DNA of 64,000 nt from Fragum whitleyi (GCA_948146395.1 OX411548.1:35720912-35784911), one strand, 5' to 3'; numbered from the stretch's first letter, positions 46,188 to 57,700 are shown. The notes: generated from the letters alone by a model not told the origin. Program-made: numbers and translations.

Positions 46188-47689
46188 AATTATGTATACC
46201 AGGAGCTTTTTTTAGCAAAATGACAAACTTATAAGCTTGAAAGAAGAAAACCTTGTCCTTTCACTAAATCTTCCATTATGTTTATGGTCAAGTACAGTGT
46301 AGGTCTCTTGGTCAAGAGGTCTCCGTTTGATTCCATGAAGGGGCTTTAGATCTTTCATTAACTAAGTTTAAAATATTTCATTGCCACTATCTGTTCAATA
46401 TATAATTAAATAATCAAAAAAGTAATCATCGCAAAAGGATCTGGCCACAAGTTTGTCCAACTTAGTGAACAGCAATTTTCCTCAACTTCTTTCATTAGCA
46501 CAGACATTCAGCGCAAGTTATTTATGAATTATGGAAGGAGAATGAAGAGGGCTTAATCTAAATTGAGAAACCTTGTCTCCTCATTATTTTTTAGTTGATG
46601 AATTTTGAAAATGATTTGTCTATTTGGGAAGAAAACATGATGAATAATCCAAAGAAATTGCATGTAGAAATAGCTCAAGACAAGCATTTCTTCATTTTAC
46701 ACTATGTTTTCCAAGCTTTTTTTTGTTGAAAATCATGAAAGAGTGTGATTGTGTGGAATAAAGTTAAATATTAATGACTCAGTGCCAAACAGTTGTATCT
46801 GCCTATATGTGCATAGGCAGTTACAACTATTTCACGCTGAGCCATTGATATGAAATATGATAAATAAAAATTATATATTCTTGATTTCTGGCACAATCAT
46901 TATCAAGACATCAGATATAGCTTGCTAGATATGCCTTTCTATTATAGTATTTTGCCACTTGTTATAAAAAAGATGAAATTATGGCAGAAAGAGATAATCA
47001 AAATAATAGCACTATTATCTGATTTTCAAATCTAATTTGTACTTTAAATTGTGTCTTACAATTGAAAATCTTCATACACACACTGTATAATTGATAGGAA
47101 GAATGAGTTCACCCTTATCCTGTTTAACCCTGTCCTGCTGAACCCAGAATATTTCTGCTTTGGCAAGAGGTATAGACAAAGATCAGCCTGCACATATGTG
47201 CAGTCTGATCTTAGGCCATACCGCTTGTTTTCCTTTTTAAGCTCGAAATGAATTGAAATTTTTGGTTTCAAAATAGACTCTGACTCAAAAAATTAGGGCA
47301 ATCAGAGCTTTCAGCACATTGATTATAATGCAATTTAGCTGAGACTTTTATATAGCATGACAAGTTTTTGATTTAAAAATAGTGCCTTATTTCAGGACAT
47401 TGCAACCAGTTTGGCTTAAGTTTTCCACACAATGACCAAGCAGATTGAAGTCAGTGTTGGTTGTGATCAGACTCCACATCTATGCAGGCTGATCTTAGTA
47501 AAAACTAACTGCTAAAAATTTATGTAAACCAAATCCATGTTGTGAACAGCAAGACAGGGGTTAAATGTCTGGGGCAAATTAAGTAGGCTAAAAGAAATAA
47601 TGCAAGAAAAGGATACACTCCTGAAAAGATCAACATCATTTTTTTTCATTCAATGTTACCCTAAAGGCCAATGCAAATATTTCTTATTA
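46188..47689. other. Mainly unrecognised; three small palindromes
   Basis: 46773-46851 is a P2 palindrome (AAACAGTTGTATCTGCC / GGCAGTTACAACTATTT). 47174-47212 and 47463-47500 are P3 palindromes (AAGATCAGCCTGCACATATG ... TGCAGTCTGATCTT). An open frame covering 47056-47271 is explained by P3. Confidence 0.6.
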
Positions 47690-48075
47690 TAATATGACAT
47701 ACGTCCCGAGAGTGAAATAACCTCGTTGAATATTTTTGATATTAGACAGGTGTTATTACACTACTGGAATAACTATGTAAATGAGCACAGAGCAAACAGC
47801 AACGCTATTTTGTAACCGCGAAAAATTACATCATAATCTATATATTGTGACGTCAGTATAAAACGACGTTATAAGTTTTGCGGAAAATTAAAATGTTGAA
47901 TTTCAAGAATTTTGATGACTTTCGCAAAAATTCGGGTCATATTATAAATAGAATATAAAATTTGTGCTCAGAAAATACAGAATTTATTAAACTCTTCATC
48001 TAAAACAGATAAAAACTCGGCGCAGCATTTAATAAATGCGGTATTCCATGACCACTCATTCAATATCCTCTTTAT
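47690..48075. repeat. Dispersed repeat D2 (copy 2)
   Basis: Same landmarks as 41725-42125. It differs in a middle segment with ATTGTGACGTCAGTATAAAA, a CRE-like TGACGTCA, absent from copy 1. Confidence 0.65.
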
Positions 48076-48629
48076 CTCTTCAGATTTGTTAACTCCATTT
48101 TCATATTGACTCATGTCATGGTAAAGATAAAGCTATAAATTAGATTTCAAAGAAAGTTCCAGGATGAAACATTGAAAACTTAAAATTTCATTGTGCAAAC
48201 ATCAATTCTTGGATTCTTAGATCATTTAAAGAGTTGGGTGTCAAAATGTCAAATTATGGTAATCCAATCCTAATATTCAATTTCAGTTAATGAATTTATT
48301 TCATTAACAAATGAATACAGGTTCAAAAATTGAAAAGATGTTCAGATAAAGCCCTCCTAAGACTTCTATTTCACAGCTACGAGTCCATTATTTAGTAAAA
48401 TTGCTCATATCAAAAGATGAAACCCAAATTTGAAACCAAGGGAGGCTAATCTTACTATCCAAGTTGAAAAAGTTTGTGCAGTTATTTCCCTTACCTAAAC
48501 AATTTGAAAAGGAGACACTTAATTTTATATTTTTGATAACTTTTCTTATCAAGAGATTTTTTTATGTAATTTTTAACGGACAGACACGAATTGATTTATC
48601 AGAATAGCCCACTTTGAACTCTTCATGAA

Positions 48630-48703
48630 GGGGTCAGTGAATAACTATTGTAAGTGCCTATGAATATATTCATAGGCAATTACAATAGTATTGCACTGAC
48701 CCC
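48630..48703. repeat. Palindromic MITE, family P1
   Basis: GGGGTCAGTGAATAACTATTG and CAATAGTATTGCACTGACCCC with a TGAATATATTCA loop palindrome. Confidence 0.8.
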
Positions 48704-48781
48704 TTGGCATGCTTTTAGGTGAGATTAAAAAGAACCTATCATGAAATGGGTGACTGCTATAATTCTCAATATAACAGGACA

Positions 48782-48896
48782 ATGGCTCAGTGTGAAATAG
48801 TTATAACTGCCGATAAACATAAACACAGTTACAACTGTGCTGAGCCATGGATTTGAGCTTTTACAAAGCAGACTTATAACACACACACACACACAC
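48782..48896. repeat. P2 palindrome and an adjacent (AC)8 microsatellite
   Basis: ATGGCTCAGTGTGAAATAG and ACAACTGTGCTGAGCCAT (48782-48850), followed at 48881-48896 by eight AC repeats. Confidence 0.75.
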
Positions 48897-48992
48897 CTGC
48901 CCTTAGTCCAGTATAAAAGCAATCAAAGCCAGATGTGTTTTGCAACAAAAAAATCATTACTTTGAGTGGGTAGGGGTTATAATGCAACATAA

Positions 48993-49181
48993 GGCCAACT
49001 TATTTCTGGCCTGCTTTCGGGTCGGGTGTAGACTGGTCTCACTGTCAACTATCAGAATAGCCTAGAATAGGCTATTCTGGTAGTCAACAGTGAGACCAGT
49101 CTAAGGCGTGTAGCCCACTCTCTGAGAGATATTCTGAGATAGTGGGCAACAATACCACCAAGGGTCAGAAATAATTTGGCC
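48993..49181. mobile_element. TIR MITE with strong internal hairpins
   Basis: GGCCAACTTATTTCTGGCC and inverted GGTCAGAAATAATTTGGCC. Inside, 49030-49102 is a 73-bp stem-loop (AGACTGGTCTCACTGT / ACAGTGAGACCAGTCT, with AGAATAGCCTA / TAGGCTATTCT). A second stem pairs CCCACT with AGTGGG at 49112-49146. It ends 70 bp downstream of the donor of the exon at 49251, within that exon's intron. Confidence 0.8.
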
Positions 49182-49250
49182 CATAGTAAAGGACTTCACT
49201 CGGACATTGCTATGATAAGTGACATCATATTTAAGTAACTAGCGACTTAC

Positions 49251-49717
49251 CAGTCTTCTACTGTCTTTCTACTAGTCCTGCCTGGTAACCCTGACACACA
49301 TCGATATCCTTCTGGCTTTATGTTCCCTATTAGCAGTGGTGATCCTTCAGGACTCTCTGACATACATCGAACACTGTCCAACACAATTCTACTCTCTCTA
49401 CGAGGTGTAAGGTTTGCCGGAGGCTCTATATGAGTACCTTCCATCTCCAAAAGTCTCTCGTGTTTTTTCGATAAATGATCAATCAATTCCTTGACTGTTG
49501 GAATTCTATTTGGTTTTGTTCGTCTGACCATGCGAACTCTGACTCCATGATCGTTATAAAGCCTATCCAAAATGTGACTATTGCTCGGTAGCTGGACGGA
49601 ACCACTTCGCTGAGATATCCGCCGTAACGTTTGATCGGCCATCTCTCGATCATGTTGGCTCACATCAGTATCATTTAACTGTATCTCATGATTTAACCAC
49701 AATGATTTATCTCCCAT
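49251..49717 (-). CDS. First coding exon of an unrecognised protein
   Basis: ATG at 49717 in good context (G at -3 and +4) with an in-frame TGA 15 nt upstream. The frame runs 155 codons plus two bases (TG) to donor GACTG|GTAAGT. Starts MGDKSLWLNHEIQLNDTDVS; contains a basic segment (RVRMVRRTKPNRIPT), a probable helix (VKELIDHLSKKHERLLEMEG) and a Ser/Pro-rich, likely disordered tail (CMSESPEGSPLLIGNIKPEG). No signal peptide, membrane segment or known domain is visible. The intron begins in an otherwise repeat-rich region. Downstream partners may be the candidates at 42.4 kb and 32 kb, both on this strand. Confidence 0.65.
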
Positions 49718-49972
49718 GACTTTATAGATTCAAATGTCCACTCATTTACACATATATTATTTACATTGTTAGGTTATTAAAATCCAAAGCAGATTCATCT
49801 TGTGACACATCAAACATTAGGCAAACTTTAGGCAGAATATACACATTTGGGCTCCCAATTTATGATTCAATATTATTACATCAGTTACTTCTAAGATACT
49901 TTCAGGATATAAAGTAAAGCCTACTTTTAATGATATGGCTAATACAACATATTGTTTATAATTGACAAATCA

Positions 49973-50324
49973 AGGGGTCAGTGCAATACTATTGTTACAA
50001 GAGATGATCATTTATACATCCCATAAAAGCAGGTCAATAGCCTATTCTTTGTCAATCAACAAAGGGCAATAACTTACAAAAATATGATGAGTAGAGTTAA
50101 TGTCCTTGTGAACTGCACTTCTTCTCAATGAGATCTATCCACCTGTTAAGTTTCATGATTCTAGCTTGCATACTTTTTGAAATATGCTCCAGACAAAAAC
50201 AAAAAGGTCTACAGACGAACAGACCAACCGACCGACCAACAAGTGCAAAGCGATATACCCCCTCTTCTTGGAAGTAGTAGATTAATTAAATACAGGCACT
50301 TACAAAATTATTGTGTTGACCCCT
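49973..50324. mobile_element. P1 MITE interrupted by a Helitron-like element
   Basis: 49973-49996 (GGGGTCAGTGCAATACTATTG) and 50293-50324 (GGCACTTACAAAATTATTG, then GTTGACCCCTC) are the two halves of a P1 palindrome. Between them ACAAGAGATGATCATTTATAC starts an element with a GGGCAATAACTTAC core phrase, AACCGACCGACC tract and CGATATACCCCCTC near the right end. Part of the P1 left arm is missing. Confidence 0.75.
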
Positions 50325-51344
50325 CGAAATACCTATTAGTTTAACAATATTTGGATGAAACAATGTTTTCTTCGGTTCCCTGGTAATCATTATATCAATT
50401 TTATTGTCCATTTACAATTATGTACATAAACCCATGCCTTCAATTTGCTATTTTAATTTTAATTTATAAATATAATAAAAATTTAACTTAACTAAGGTAA
50501 CTCTGTAAAACTCTAAAATCAGTTTAGTTTAAGCTGATCTCACGCCTAATTTTTATTCATCAAACATCAACACAACTTTAAGTTAATTCTAAACCATCAT
50601 TTGAAATATATTTCAGTAAACTAACCTTAGCTTTAAGCTTAAAACTGATTTTTTTATATTAATCATGCTTTATAATGTTGACAAAACTAATGTTTGACTA
50701 ACAATTAGGAAGGAACTAAACTTTCTTGTTAATTCAAAATAAAAATTCATTAAAGTTTCCTTAGCATGATTGTATTCCATGTAAAAAATACAAAAAATCT
50801 TGCCACCAATTTTATCAACTCTTCCTCAAATCATTTTTAAAAATCACTTATATAATAAAAAAATTATAACCTGAATATATAATAATCATGGTCTTATCCC
50901 AATTCATATCCAAATTTATCTGCACAAGACTATATACTTTATATTACCATTTTGATTATTATCATTGTAAATGTGGTATAGACACATCAAAAATAAAGAT
51001 AAGCATCTTAAAAAGAAGGAAATACAAATTAATTTTGCAATCTGCCAGTGCACTTCCAAGGGTTGTTGCAAGACAATTGTAAGTGTCTATACATCTAAAG
51101 GTATTTACAATAGCTTTGCACTGACCCCTAATTTGTAAATCGCATTTATACAAATGGATTATTGTAATTGATTGCAAGCTAACTAAATGCACTGTAGTAA
51201 TATCTTCCATAAGCAATTAAAATATAAGGCAATTAAGCAAAATTATAAGGCAATATTTTAGAAAATGTTTAAGGGTTTTCTTAAACCACTCCCAATAGAC
51301 TCATTAGCATGCAATGTGACAGTTAAACCAAATCAATGATTGAT
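50325..51344. other. No gene recognised; one decayed P1 palindrome
   Basis: 51060-51129 carries P1 arms (GACAATTGTAAGTGTCTAT / TTACAATAGCTTTGCACTGAC). The rest is AT-rich. Confidence 0.5.
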
Positions 51345-51530
51345 TGAATCGAGTTTTACGCCGCTTTCAACATTTTTAGTTGTATTGCAGCGGCTGAAGC
51401 ACCTAACAATGGATTCCTGATATTTCTTTCACCGGTGCTACCATCACAGCTTTTCCTAGCCTCCAGCTGCTATCTCATATAGGGTTACGATTATCAACCC
51501 ATTGGTGAGAGACAAATAGTCGGAAAAAAT
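51345..51530 (-). mobile_element. SINE copy without tRNA head
   Basis: TTTTACGCCGCTTTCAAC, GCGGCTGAAGCACCTAAC and AACCCATTGGTGAGAGACAA are present. Where the head should follow, sequence switches to a hairpin (51543-51643). Confidence 0.8.
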
Positions 51531-51542
51531 TCATTACCATAA

Positions 51543-51643
51543 TCCTGCTCTAAAAAGGTTAATCGTTGTAGTCCCTGCAACCTGCTTGATACCAAATCAA
51601 GCAGGTTGCAGTGACTATAATGATTAACCTTTTTAGAGCAGGA
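51543..51643. repeat. 101-bp hairpin at the SINE boundary
   Basis: TCCTGCTCTAAAAAGGTTAATC pairs with GATTAACCTTTTTAGAGCAGGA, and TGCAACCTGCTTGAT with ATCAAGCAGGTTGCA; few mismatches over about 48 bp arms. No sister copies seen. Confidence 0.85.
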
Positions 51644-52189
51644 TGATCATAGTAAATGCTGTCAGACATTGCAAAATATTCTACAATCAACCAGATAAGG
51701 GCATTAAGAGAATAAATGCCATATGCCATGATTAGGGACATCAAAAGGTAAAAGAATCAGGTTTTGTATTGATTATCAAGGTCATGAATGGAGTTTATAT
51801 TTACTCATTACATGCAATTTATTGGGTTTCTGGTAACATTAAATTGTACTTAAACTGAGAATCACGCTTCCACTTTTTGTGCGTTTTCTCTGTCTTTTTA
51901 TGAGAATTTTTCTTTATGTAACTTATGGAAATCATAAAATGCAATATGAATGAAGACAAAATTGGGGTTTTTTAAGGTGACCTTATTGATAGCCAGCATA
52001 TTGTAGAATGTTTTTTTTTATGCTAGATCTATAGCCTAGTTTAAATTTGCCACCGGCGCCATACAATATCCTAGCCTGTGATTTCTTGTATGATATTTTG
52101 ACATTGTATGATTTTATTTTCTATGCGTATGTGTTCAAAAACTTGTGTTTTCATAAAACTATTAAGAGAATCATTGAGATGCCCAAGAG

Positions 52190-52320
52190 GGGATCGCAAG
52201 GTTATTATGTGATCTCCGCTCAGGGACTGTGCGATTTGTCAACTACTTTCACTGTAAACTGTGCGGCCGCCGTACGATCATCGTACGGTACCCGCGTGGG
52301 GACTGTAGGATGATCTGTTA
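52190..52320. other. Small CpG-rich patch with a perfect palindrome
   Basis: GCGGCCGC is followed at 52270-52288 by CCGTACGATCATCGTACGG, perfect about one central base. CpG density is high only here. A plus-strand frame across it has no splice support. Function unknown. Confidence 0.5.
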
Positions 52321-52675
52321 AAGATTTAAAGACAAAACATCCATGCAATGCATGGGCGGTGATCATGCAATGCCTCTAGGACAAGTCTACGGGCTAGTGT
52401 CTCAGTGCAGTTTTGTGATTTTTACAATCTTGTTTAACTATGTTTTATACAAAATTTGCAAGGGTCAACGGCACCTATAAAGCCGTGCAATGATTGCATG
52501 GACACTGTGCCGCCACATGGGCACAGCACAATTTTGGGGTAATGGCAGGTTTCTGGCACTGTACGGGCTCAGTAACCCAAATGTAAACAAGGCTTTAATT
52601 CAACATAATGCTTACAACCCTAGTTTTAATACTTGTCATGATGAGCTGAAAAACTCCTGCTTGACAGGAGGTATA

Positions 52676-52715
52676 GACAAAGACCAGCCTTCACATAATG
52701 TGAAGTCTGATCTTT
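52676..52715. repeat. P3-like palindrome
   Basis: AAAGACCAGCCTTCACATAA then TGTGAAGTCTGATCTTT, a diverged member of the P3 set. Confidence 0.65.
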
Positions 52716-52845
52716 CTCTACACCTCCTGATTTTTCCTTTTAATAAGTTTCTGACTACATTTTCAAAATAAAACTGTTATCACAATAAGGCCATTCAAGT
52801 GCTATGATGCAATTTTAATGTAATTTTCTCTGGGTTTTTATTGAA

Positions 52846-53131
52846 ATGATTTGTTTGTTTGTTTGTATTGGATTAAATGCCACTTTCAACAATCTTTCAG
52901 TTATATTTATGTGGCTGGAGCATCTAAAATGTATTCCTGTTATTTCTCACACCAGTATCACCATTACATCTTTTCCTAGACTCCTGCTGCTATCCCACAT
53001 AGGTTTACGATTATCAACCCATTGGTGGAAGACGAGTTTGGAAATGATGAGTGCTGCCATCAGGGATCAAACCCAGGATCCTACATTGACAGTCCAACAT
53101 GCTACCAATAGTACTATGAAGGTGGCTAAAT
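52846..53131 (-). mobile_element. SINE copy, nearly full length
   Basis: Body complete; the head contains GCTGCCATCAGGGATCAAAC, then GACAGTCCAACATGCTACCA. This head differs from those at 9.4 and 30.3 kb. No target duplication could be established. Confidence 0.82.
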
Positions 53132-53865
53132 TCAGCATAAAAAGAATTTAGTTAATGCATACCATAACTATCAGTACTATCATCATACATCTAGGTGAGC
53201 AGCCCAGATGAGTCCAAGCTGGTCGTCAATGTTCAACAATTATTAATTGTTTCACCAATCTGTTCTTATTTTTTGTAGGTCTTCAAATAATTTTTCATTT
53301 ATTCTCTAAACAGGGAACAGCTAGAAAAATAATTACTGTGACACAACTGCCTGTGTTAGCAAATGACTTTTTTTGTGTATGCACATATTTTGTCTGTGGT
53401 ACTATTTCTAAATATTAGATCATGTTTCAAAATTAAATTCTTAGAGTTCTGGTATGTAAAAATCACAAAGAAGAGAAAATCATTTATTGATTCTCACAGT
53501 GGGGCAAGAGTTAATTGAATAAATAAAGATAATCAAGAGAATAATACTGAAGTACCTTTATGTTTACTCAATATTTTAAGCAACCAATTTGAATATGACA
53601 GCGATTTTCGTGATAGGGGAGCAAAAAGAATCCCTCCATTTACATATTTCAAACATCATTAATTGATCAGTTTAAAGGAATGCCTCCTACCTTACATCCC
53701 CTTATCTCATTTTTCATTTTCTTTTATATTCTTTATTAAATTTAAATCAAAAAGGTCAAATAATTACATAGTGCCATTAAAATGCAGGTTGAATTACATT
53801 TAACCCTCTAAGATTACTGTAATTAGTAAAATGGGTGCAAGCTAGGCTGCAAACCAAAAGGGTTT
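53132..53865. other. No gene recognised
   Basis: AT-rich spacer between two SINEs. Confidence 0.4.
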
Positions 53866-54146
53866 GCTTGTTTGTTTGTTTGAATGGGTTTTACGCCCCT
53901 TTCATCAATCTTTCAGTTACATCTAGATGGCTGGAGCACCTAACAATGGATTCCTGGTATTTCTCACACCAGTACTACCATTACGCCCCTTCCTAGTCTT
54001 CTGTTAATATCCCACATGGGTCTACAATTATCAACCCATTGACTGAAAACAAATAGTAGGAGGATGAGAGCTGCCATCGGGAATCAAACTTTGGACCTTT
54101 TGCATGATTGTCCGTCACGCTACTACTGTGCTATGATGGTGACACA
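53866..54146 (-). mobile_element. SINE copy, nearly full length
   Basis: TTTGTTTGTTTGAATGGG to CTATGATGGTGAC. Head of the GATTGTCCGTCACGCTACTA type, like the copy at 52.8 kb. Overlapping open frames are incidental. Confidence 0.82.
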
Positions 54147-55167
54147 TCCAATACAGTTTGAATCTCTGTTAATTTATCATATAGACACTCCAGTAAGACT
54201 ATTAGTTGTTCTAGATGGTAGTAAAAGGATACCTATCAAAACTACTTCTGCCAAAATTTGTTCAGAAATGAGAACAATTCTAGTGCTACTTCAGAACAAA
54301 CCAGAACAAATGTAGAACTACCCTAAAGTCAAGTCCCATTCCAGAACACCTATAGAACATGGCTAGAACAAAGGAAAGTCTTAAATTGTTCTACAAAAGT
54401 TTTAAAATATGGTCTAGAACAATTAAAGGTTTTGTGGACTGTAGGCCAACCTTTCTGAAGCAATACATTTAATGGATGAGGTATGGTAACACACTCTCCC
54501 TTTAGAACAGACATCATATCTTGATGACTCTATGCTAAATAAGCAGTAAGATGCTTTTGTGAAAAAGGAAGTCACTTTTCTTTGTGACATGAACATGAAC
54601 TGCACGATAGTCTATCTTTGGACAAGCACCCATCTTACAAAAATATGTCTACAACTGAAACATAGCTGAAAATAAATCTACTTGGGCTTGGGTTTAAGCC
54701 ACATGGCACAGAAATATTGAGATTTTAGGTTTACAAAACCAATGCACAAACTATAATAAGCCAAAGATGGCCTGACACAGGTGTCAGGCATTGTTTTAAA
54801 CCCTTTCTGAAGTCTTCAGCATGTTCTTTACGTGCCCTAGTAACAAGTTCTAAAAGAAGATCGCCAGGATATTTTCAGAAAAGCAAAGTATTGTTTAGTA
54901 CTGTAAGTCTTAGTAAATTCAGCATATGTGTCCCACATTGCTGCCGAGGTCAGTAATTTAAAAATGCATGATTTGAAACATGGACATACATACTAGGTCT
55001 CAGAATTAACTTCTCATCCTAGGATGATAATAATGAGTTTGTTTTGATGCTAGCCTAGGAACCAAAACATGACCTTGAGGTATCAAGCACTCTACCAACT
55101 GAGCTAGCTGGGCTGACATCTGAAAGGGTCACAGGTTTATCAAAACCAAAAGGGTCATTAGGCTTAT
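54147..55167. other. No gene; one tRNA-like fragment
   Basis: 55075-55116, minus strand, reads CAGCCCAGCTAGCTCAGTTG then GTAGAGTGCTTG, an A-box-containing half of a tRNA or SINE head. 54250-54420 has a repetitive CAGAACA-rich stretch. Confidence 0.5.
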
Positions 55168-56100
55168 TTTAGCTCATCTGAGTACATTATGCTCCAGAGG
55201 AGCTTGTAGGATCACATTGAGTCTGTTTGACATTTATTGTTCATCTTCAACAATTTAAACATTTCACTTAACTGAAACCACAGGGGAAATTTCAATGAAA
55301 CCACAATTATGGGCTTGACATTATATTTTTTCACTTTGAAATCTTTGAATGATCTCTACTGAATCTCTTGACATCAGTCAATGAAACTTTGCCAGAATGC
55401 TTCTTATGTGACCCTTTTCAAAAACTCATTGCAATACTTTGAGTGGCATACAAATATGGGCATGGCAGGGTGTGGAATTTTTCATTTTGAATTTTTTGAA
55501 TGACATCTCATCAAAACATGACCTATTCAATGAAACTTTACCAGTATATTCCTTGGGTGACTAATTTTCAAAACAATGTTCAATAAACTTTTATTTAGCG
55601 CAGTTGGTAGTGCATCTGACTATCAATCTAGAGGTCTGAAGGCGGCATTCATTCTATCCAAGTATTAATTTTGTCTCTCACTAATGGGTTGATAATCGAA
55701 GACCTATATCAGATAGCAGCTGGAAGTTAAGAGAGGATGTGATTGTAGTACTGGTGAGAGAAATACCAGGAATCCATTGTTAGGTGCTCCAGTTGGAGTG
55801 ATATAACTGAAATATTGTTGAAAGCGGCATAAAATCCAATTCAAACAAATCAAATTATTTTATGGACTCATAATTAAATATGGGCCTGGCAGGATTTATG
55901 TATTTTTTTCACTTTGAAATCTATTAATGACATATCTTAAACAATTGGACCAACTTAAATTTCCAAATAAATTTCTCATTTCTAAATCATTTGTTTGAGA
56001 AATTTTCATTGGCTTACAAATATTGCACGGTGTGGCAGGGTGAGGCAATTGAACTCAGGACCAGTGAATTAAGTGAGTAGTTCATGGCCAGCTGGCCCTT
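55168..56100. mobile_element. Decayed Helitron-like element H1 with a nested SINE
   Basis: TTTAGCTCATCTGAGTACATT (degraded hairpin) at left; GGCCAGCTGGCCCTTTT at right. Core units with GAATGACATCTC and CAATGAAACTTTACCAG-like phrases. A SINE interrupts it at 55592-55855. Confidence 0.65.
55592..55855 (+). mobile_element. SINE copy, full length, plus orientation
   Basis: Head GCGCAGTTGGTAGTGCATC then GGCGGCA, body reversed relative to other copies (TTGTCTCTCACTAATGGG, GAAAGCGGCATAAAATCC). A third head variant. No clear target duplication. Confidence 0.82.
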
Positions 56101-56530
56101 TTATTATTACTTTATTAGGTTTTGTATCATTCTTGGCTCGTTTCAGTGTTGCAATACAGGGTTTATTTTTTTACGTTGACTGAATTTTCTTCCCTTCTTC
56201 CACAAAATTAAGAATCAACACGCAGAAATTAGCTTGCCTTTCCCATCAAGATCAATAAGGTAATGATTGTTTTCAATTTGAATAACTTTATGAATTATTG
56301 ATCACTGTAAGCTAGCCTAGGTCTGATTACTTTCGAATATTTAACACAGATACACAAGGCAGGGTAAACCAATCTAAAAAGTACTTGCAATTCAGTTATT
56401 CCTTGGCTAATTTCGCCTGAGACTCTGTTTATTTTCCGTGAGTGAAATCGGAAAATCACTGATGATCAACGAATTCCGCCAATTAGCATTAAGATTTAAC
56501 CGTTTACTGGGAGATTGTGTACTACTCAGA

Positions 56531-56612
56531 CCTGTGGTGTAGAGGTTAAGACACCCGCCTCTGATTCAAGAGAACCCAAGTTCAAACCGAGCGGGAGAGA
56601 AAGACTAATTTT
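56531..56612 (+). repeat. tRNA-like SINE head or remnant
   Basis: TGTGGTGTAGAGGTTAAGAC (A-box-like) and AAGTTCAAACCGAGC (B-box-like) at tRNA spacing. No acceptor stem pairs, so not a tRNA gene. Confidence 0.45.
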
Positions 56613-57061
56613 CTGCCTCAAGTTTTCTCTTTTTTCTCTGTCTTACAATCACATGTATTTTTAGACGGGGGGTTTATTGGGGTTAATCCGTTTATTGTAA
56701 TTTTGAAGACATATTTTTTTTACATGTATTGAGTTTACTTTTGATAAATTAAAGAACAGCAAAGGTTTGCAACGATGGTATTTTTCCGTTCGGGAACAGG
56801 TTCGAAACTAGGCTAAAATCGGAAAACTTTGCTGTTTTCTGAAAATTGGGAAACATCTTTTCCTTGTGGTTCTATGCAAATAAGTGCAGTGTATATTTCA
56901 CTTTTATACAAAAATAAAAGATTCTTTGCATCATAGATGTTGCGATATAAATTTGCAGAAAGTGGTTGTTTATAGTTCAACAAATATAATATTCCCGTAG
57001 TGTAAACTTGCAATAAGAACAAAGAAAAGAATGAGCAAGGAAAAAAAAAATAAAAAAACTA

Positions 57062-57140
57062 GCACCCCGGAGACTTGAACTCATAGATGTGTGATTGAGA
57101 GCAATACGCCTTAACCGAATGAGCTATTCTATATTGCTTT
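57062..57140 (-). repeat. tRNA-like remnant
   Basis: On the minus strand, ATAGCTCATTCGGTTAAGGC and GAGTTCAAGTCTCCGG give A- and B-box-like motifs at suitable spacing. The 5' and 3' ends do not pair as an acceptor stem. It lies just upstream of D1 copy 2. Confidence 0.45.
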
Positions 57141-57215
57141 TAATTGGTGGTTAAATTGCATATTTGATAATACGGTTACGAATGGTTAATGTAATTAGAA
57201 CTCGGAGGTCTTCCG

Positions 57216-57700
57216 AAGTTAGACCACGCTTGAAGCGAATCGGCGAATCAGAGAACAGGATTTCAAAAGTATATATCACAGATACGACTCAGAGCGTTGC
57301 ATTTACAGATATACGGTAGTAGTGTGTTTTGCACGAGAATCTCGACCGGTTTTGGGGGCCGAGTCATTTTAAGAAGATAACGAGCAATTTATACAGCTCT
57401 TTTTTCCTAAAGACTTTCGACAGTCGCAAAATTGCAAAAGATCTGAAAATGGTAACGGAAATAGGTTCATTAGTGATTTCAGCATATTCACACTGAATTA
57501 GAGTATTATCGTAGCGAGATTTACTTTTTTTCATTATTTAGAGCTTCGGGTATTAATTAAAGATAGTGTAAGAAAAGCGTGGTCTAAGTCAGATAGAAAA
57601 TCTCGTGCCATGGTATATGGGAAATAGACACTCGCTCACTCTCATGTCTATTTCCCATATACCACGGCTCTCGTTTTCTATCCTATACATATACAGAATA
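57216..57700. repeat. Dispersed repeat D1 (copy 2), with an added hairpin
   Basis: Collinear with 24556-25005. It contains an extra 30-odd bases near 57637-57667 that are the reverse complement of the sequence just before, producing a hairpin at 57592-57682 (GGTATATGGGAAATAGACA / TGTCTATTTCCCATATACC). Confidence 0.78.

Noticed and set aside
57062..57140. tRNA gene on the minus strand
   Set aside because: A- and B-box-like motifs are present but the acceptor ends do not pair.
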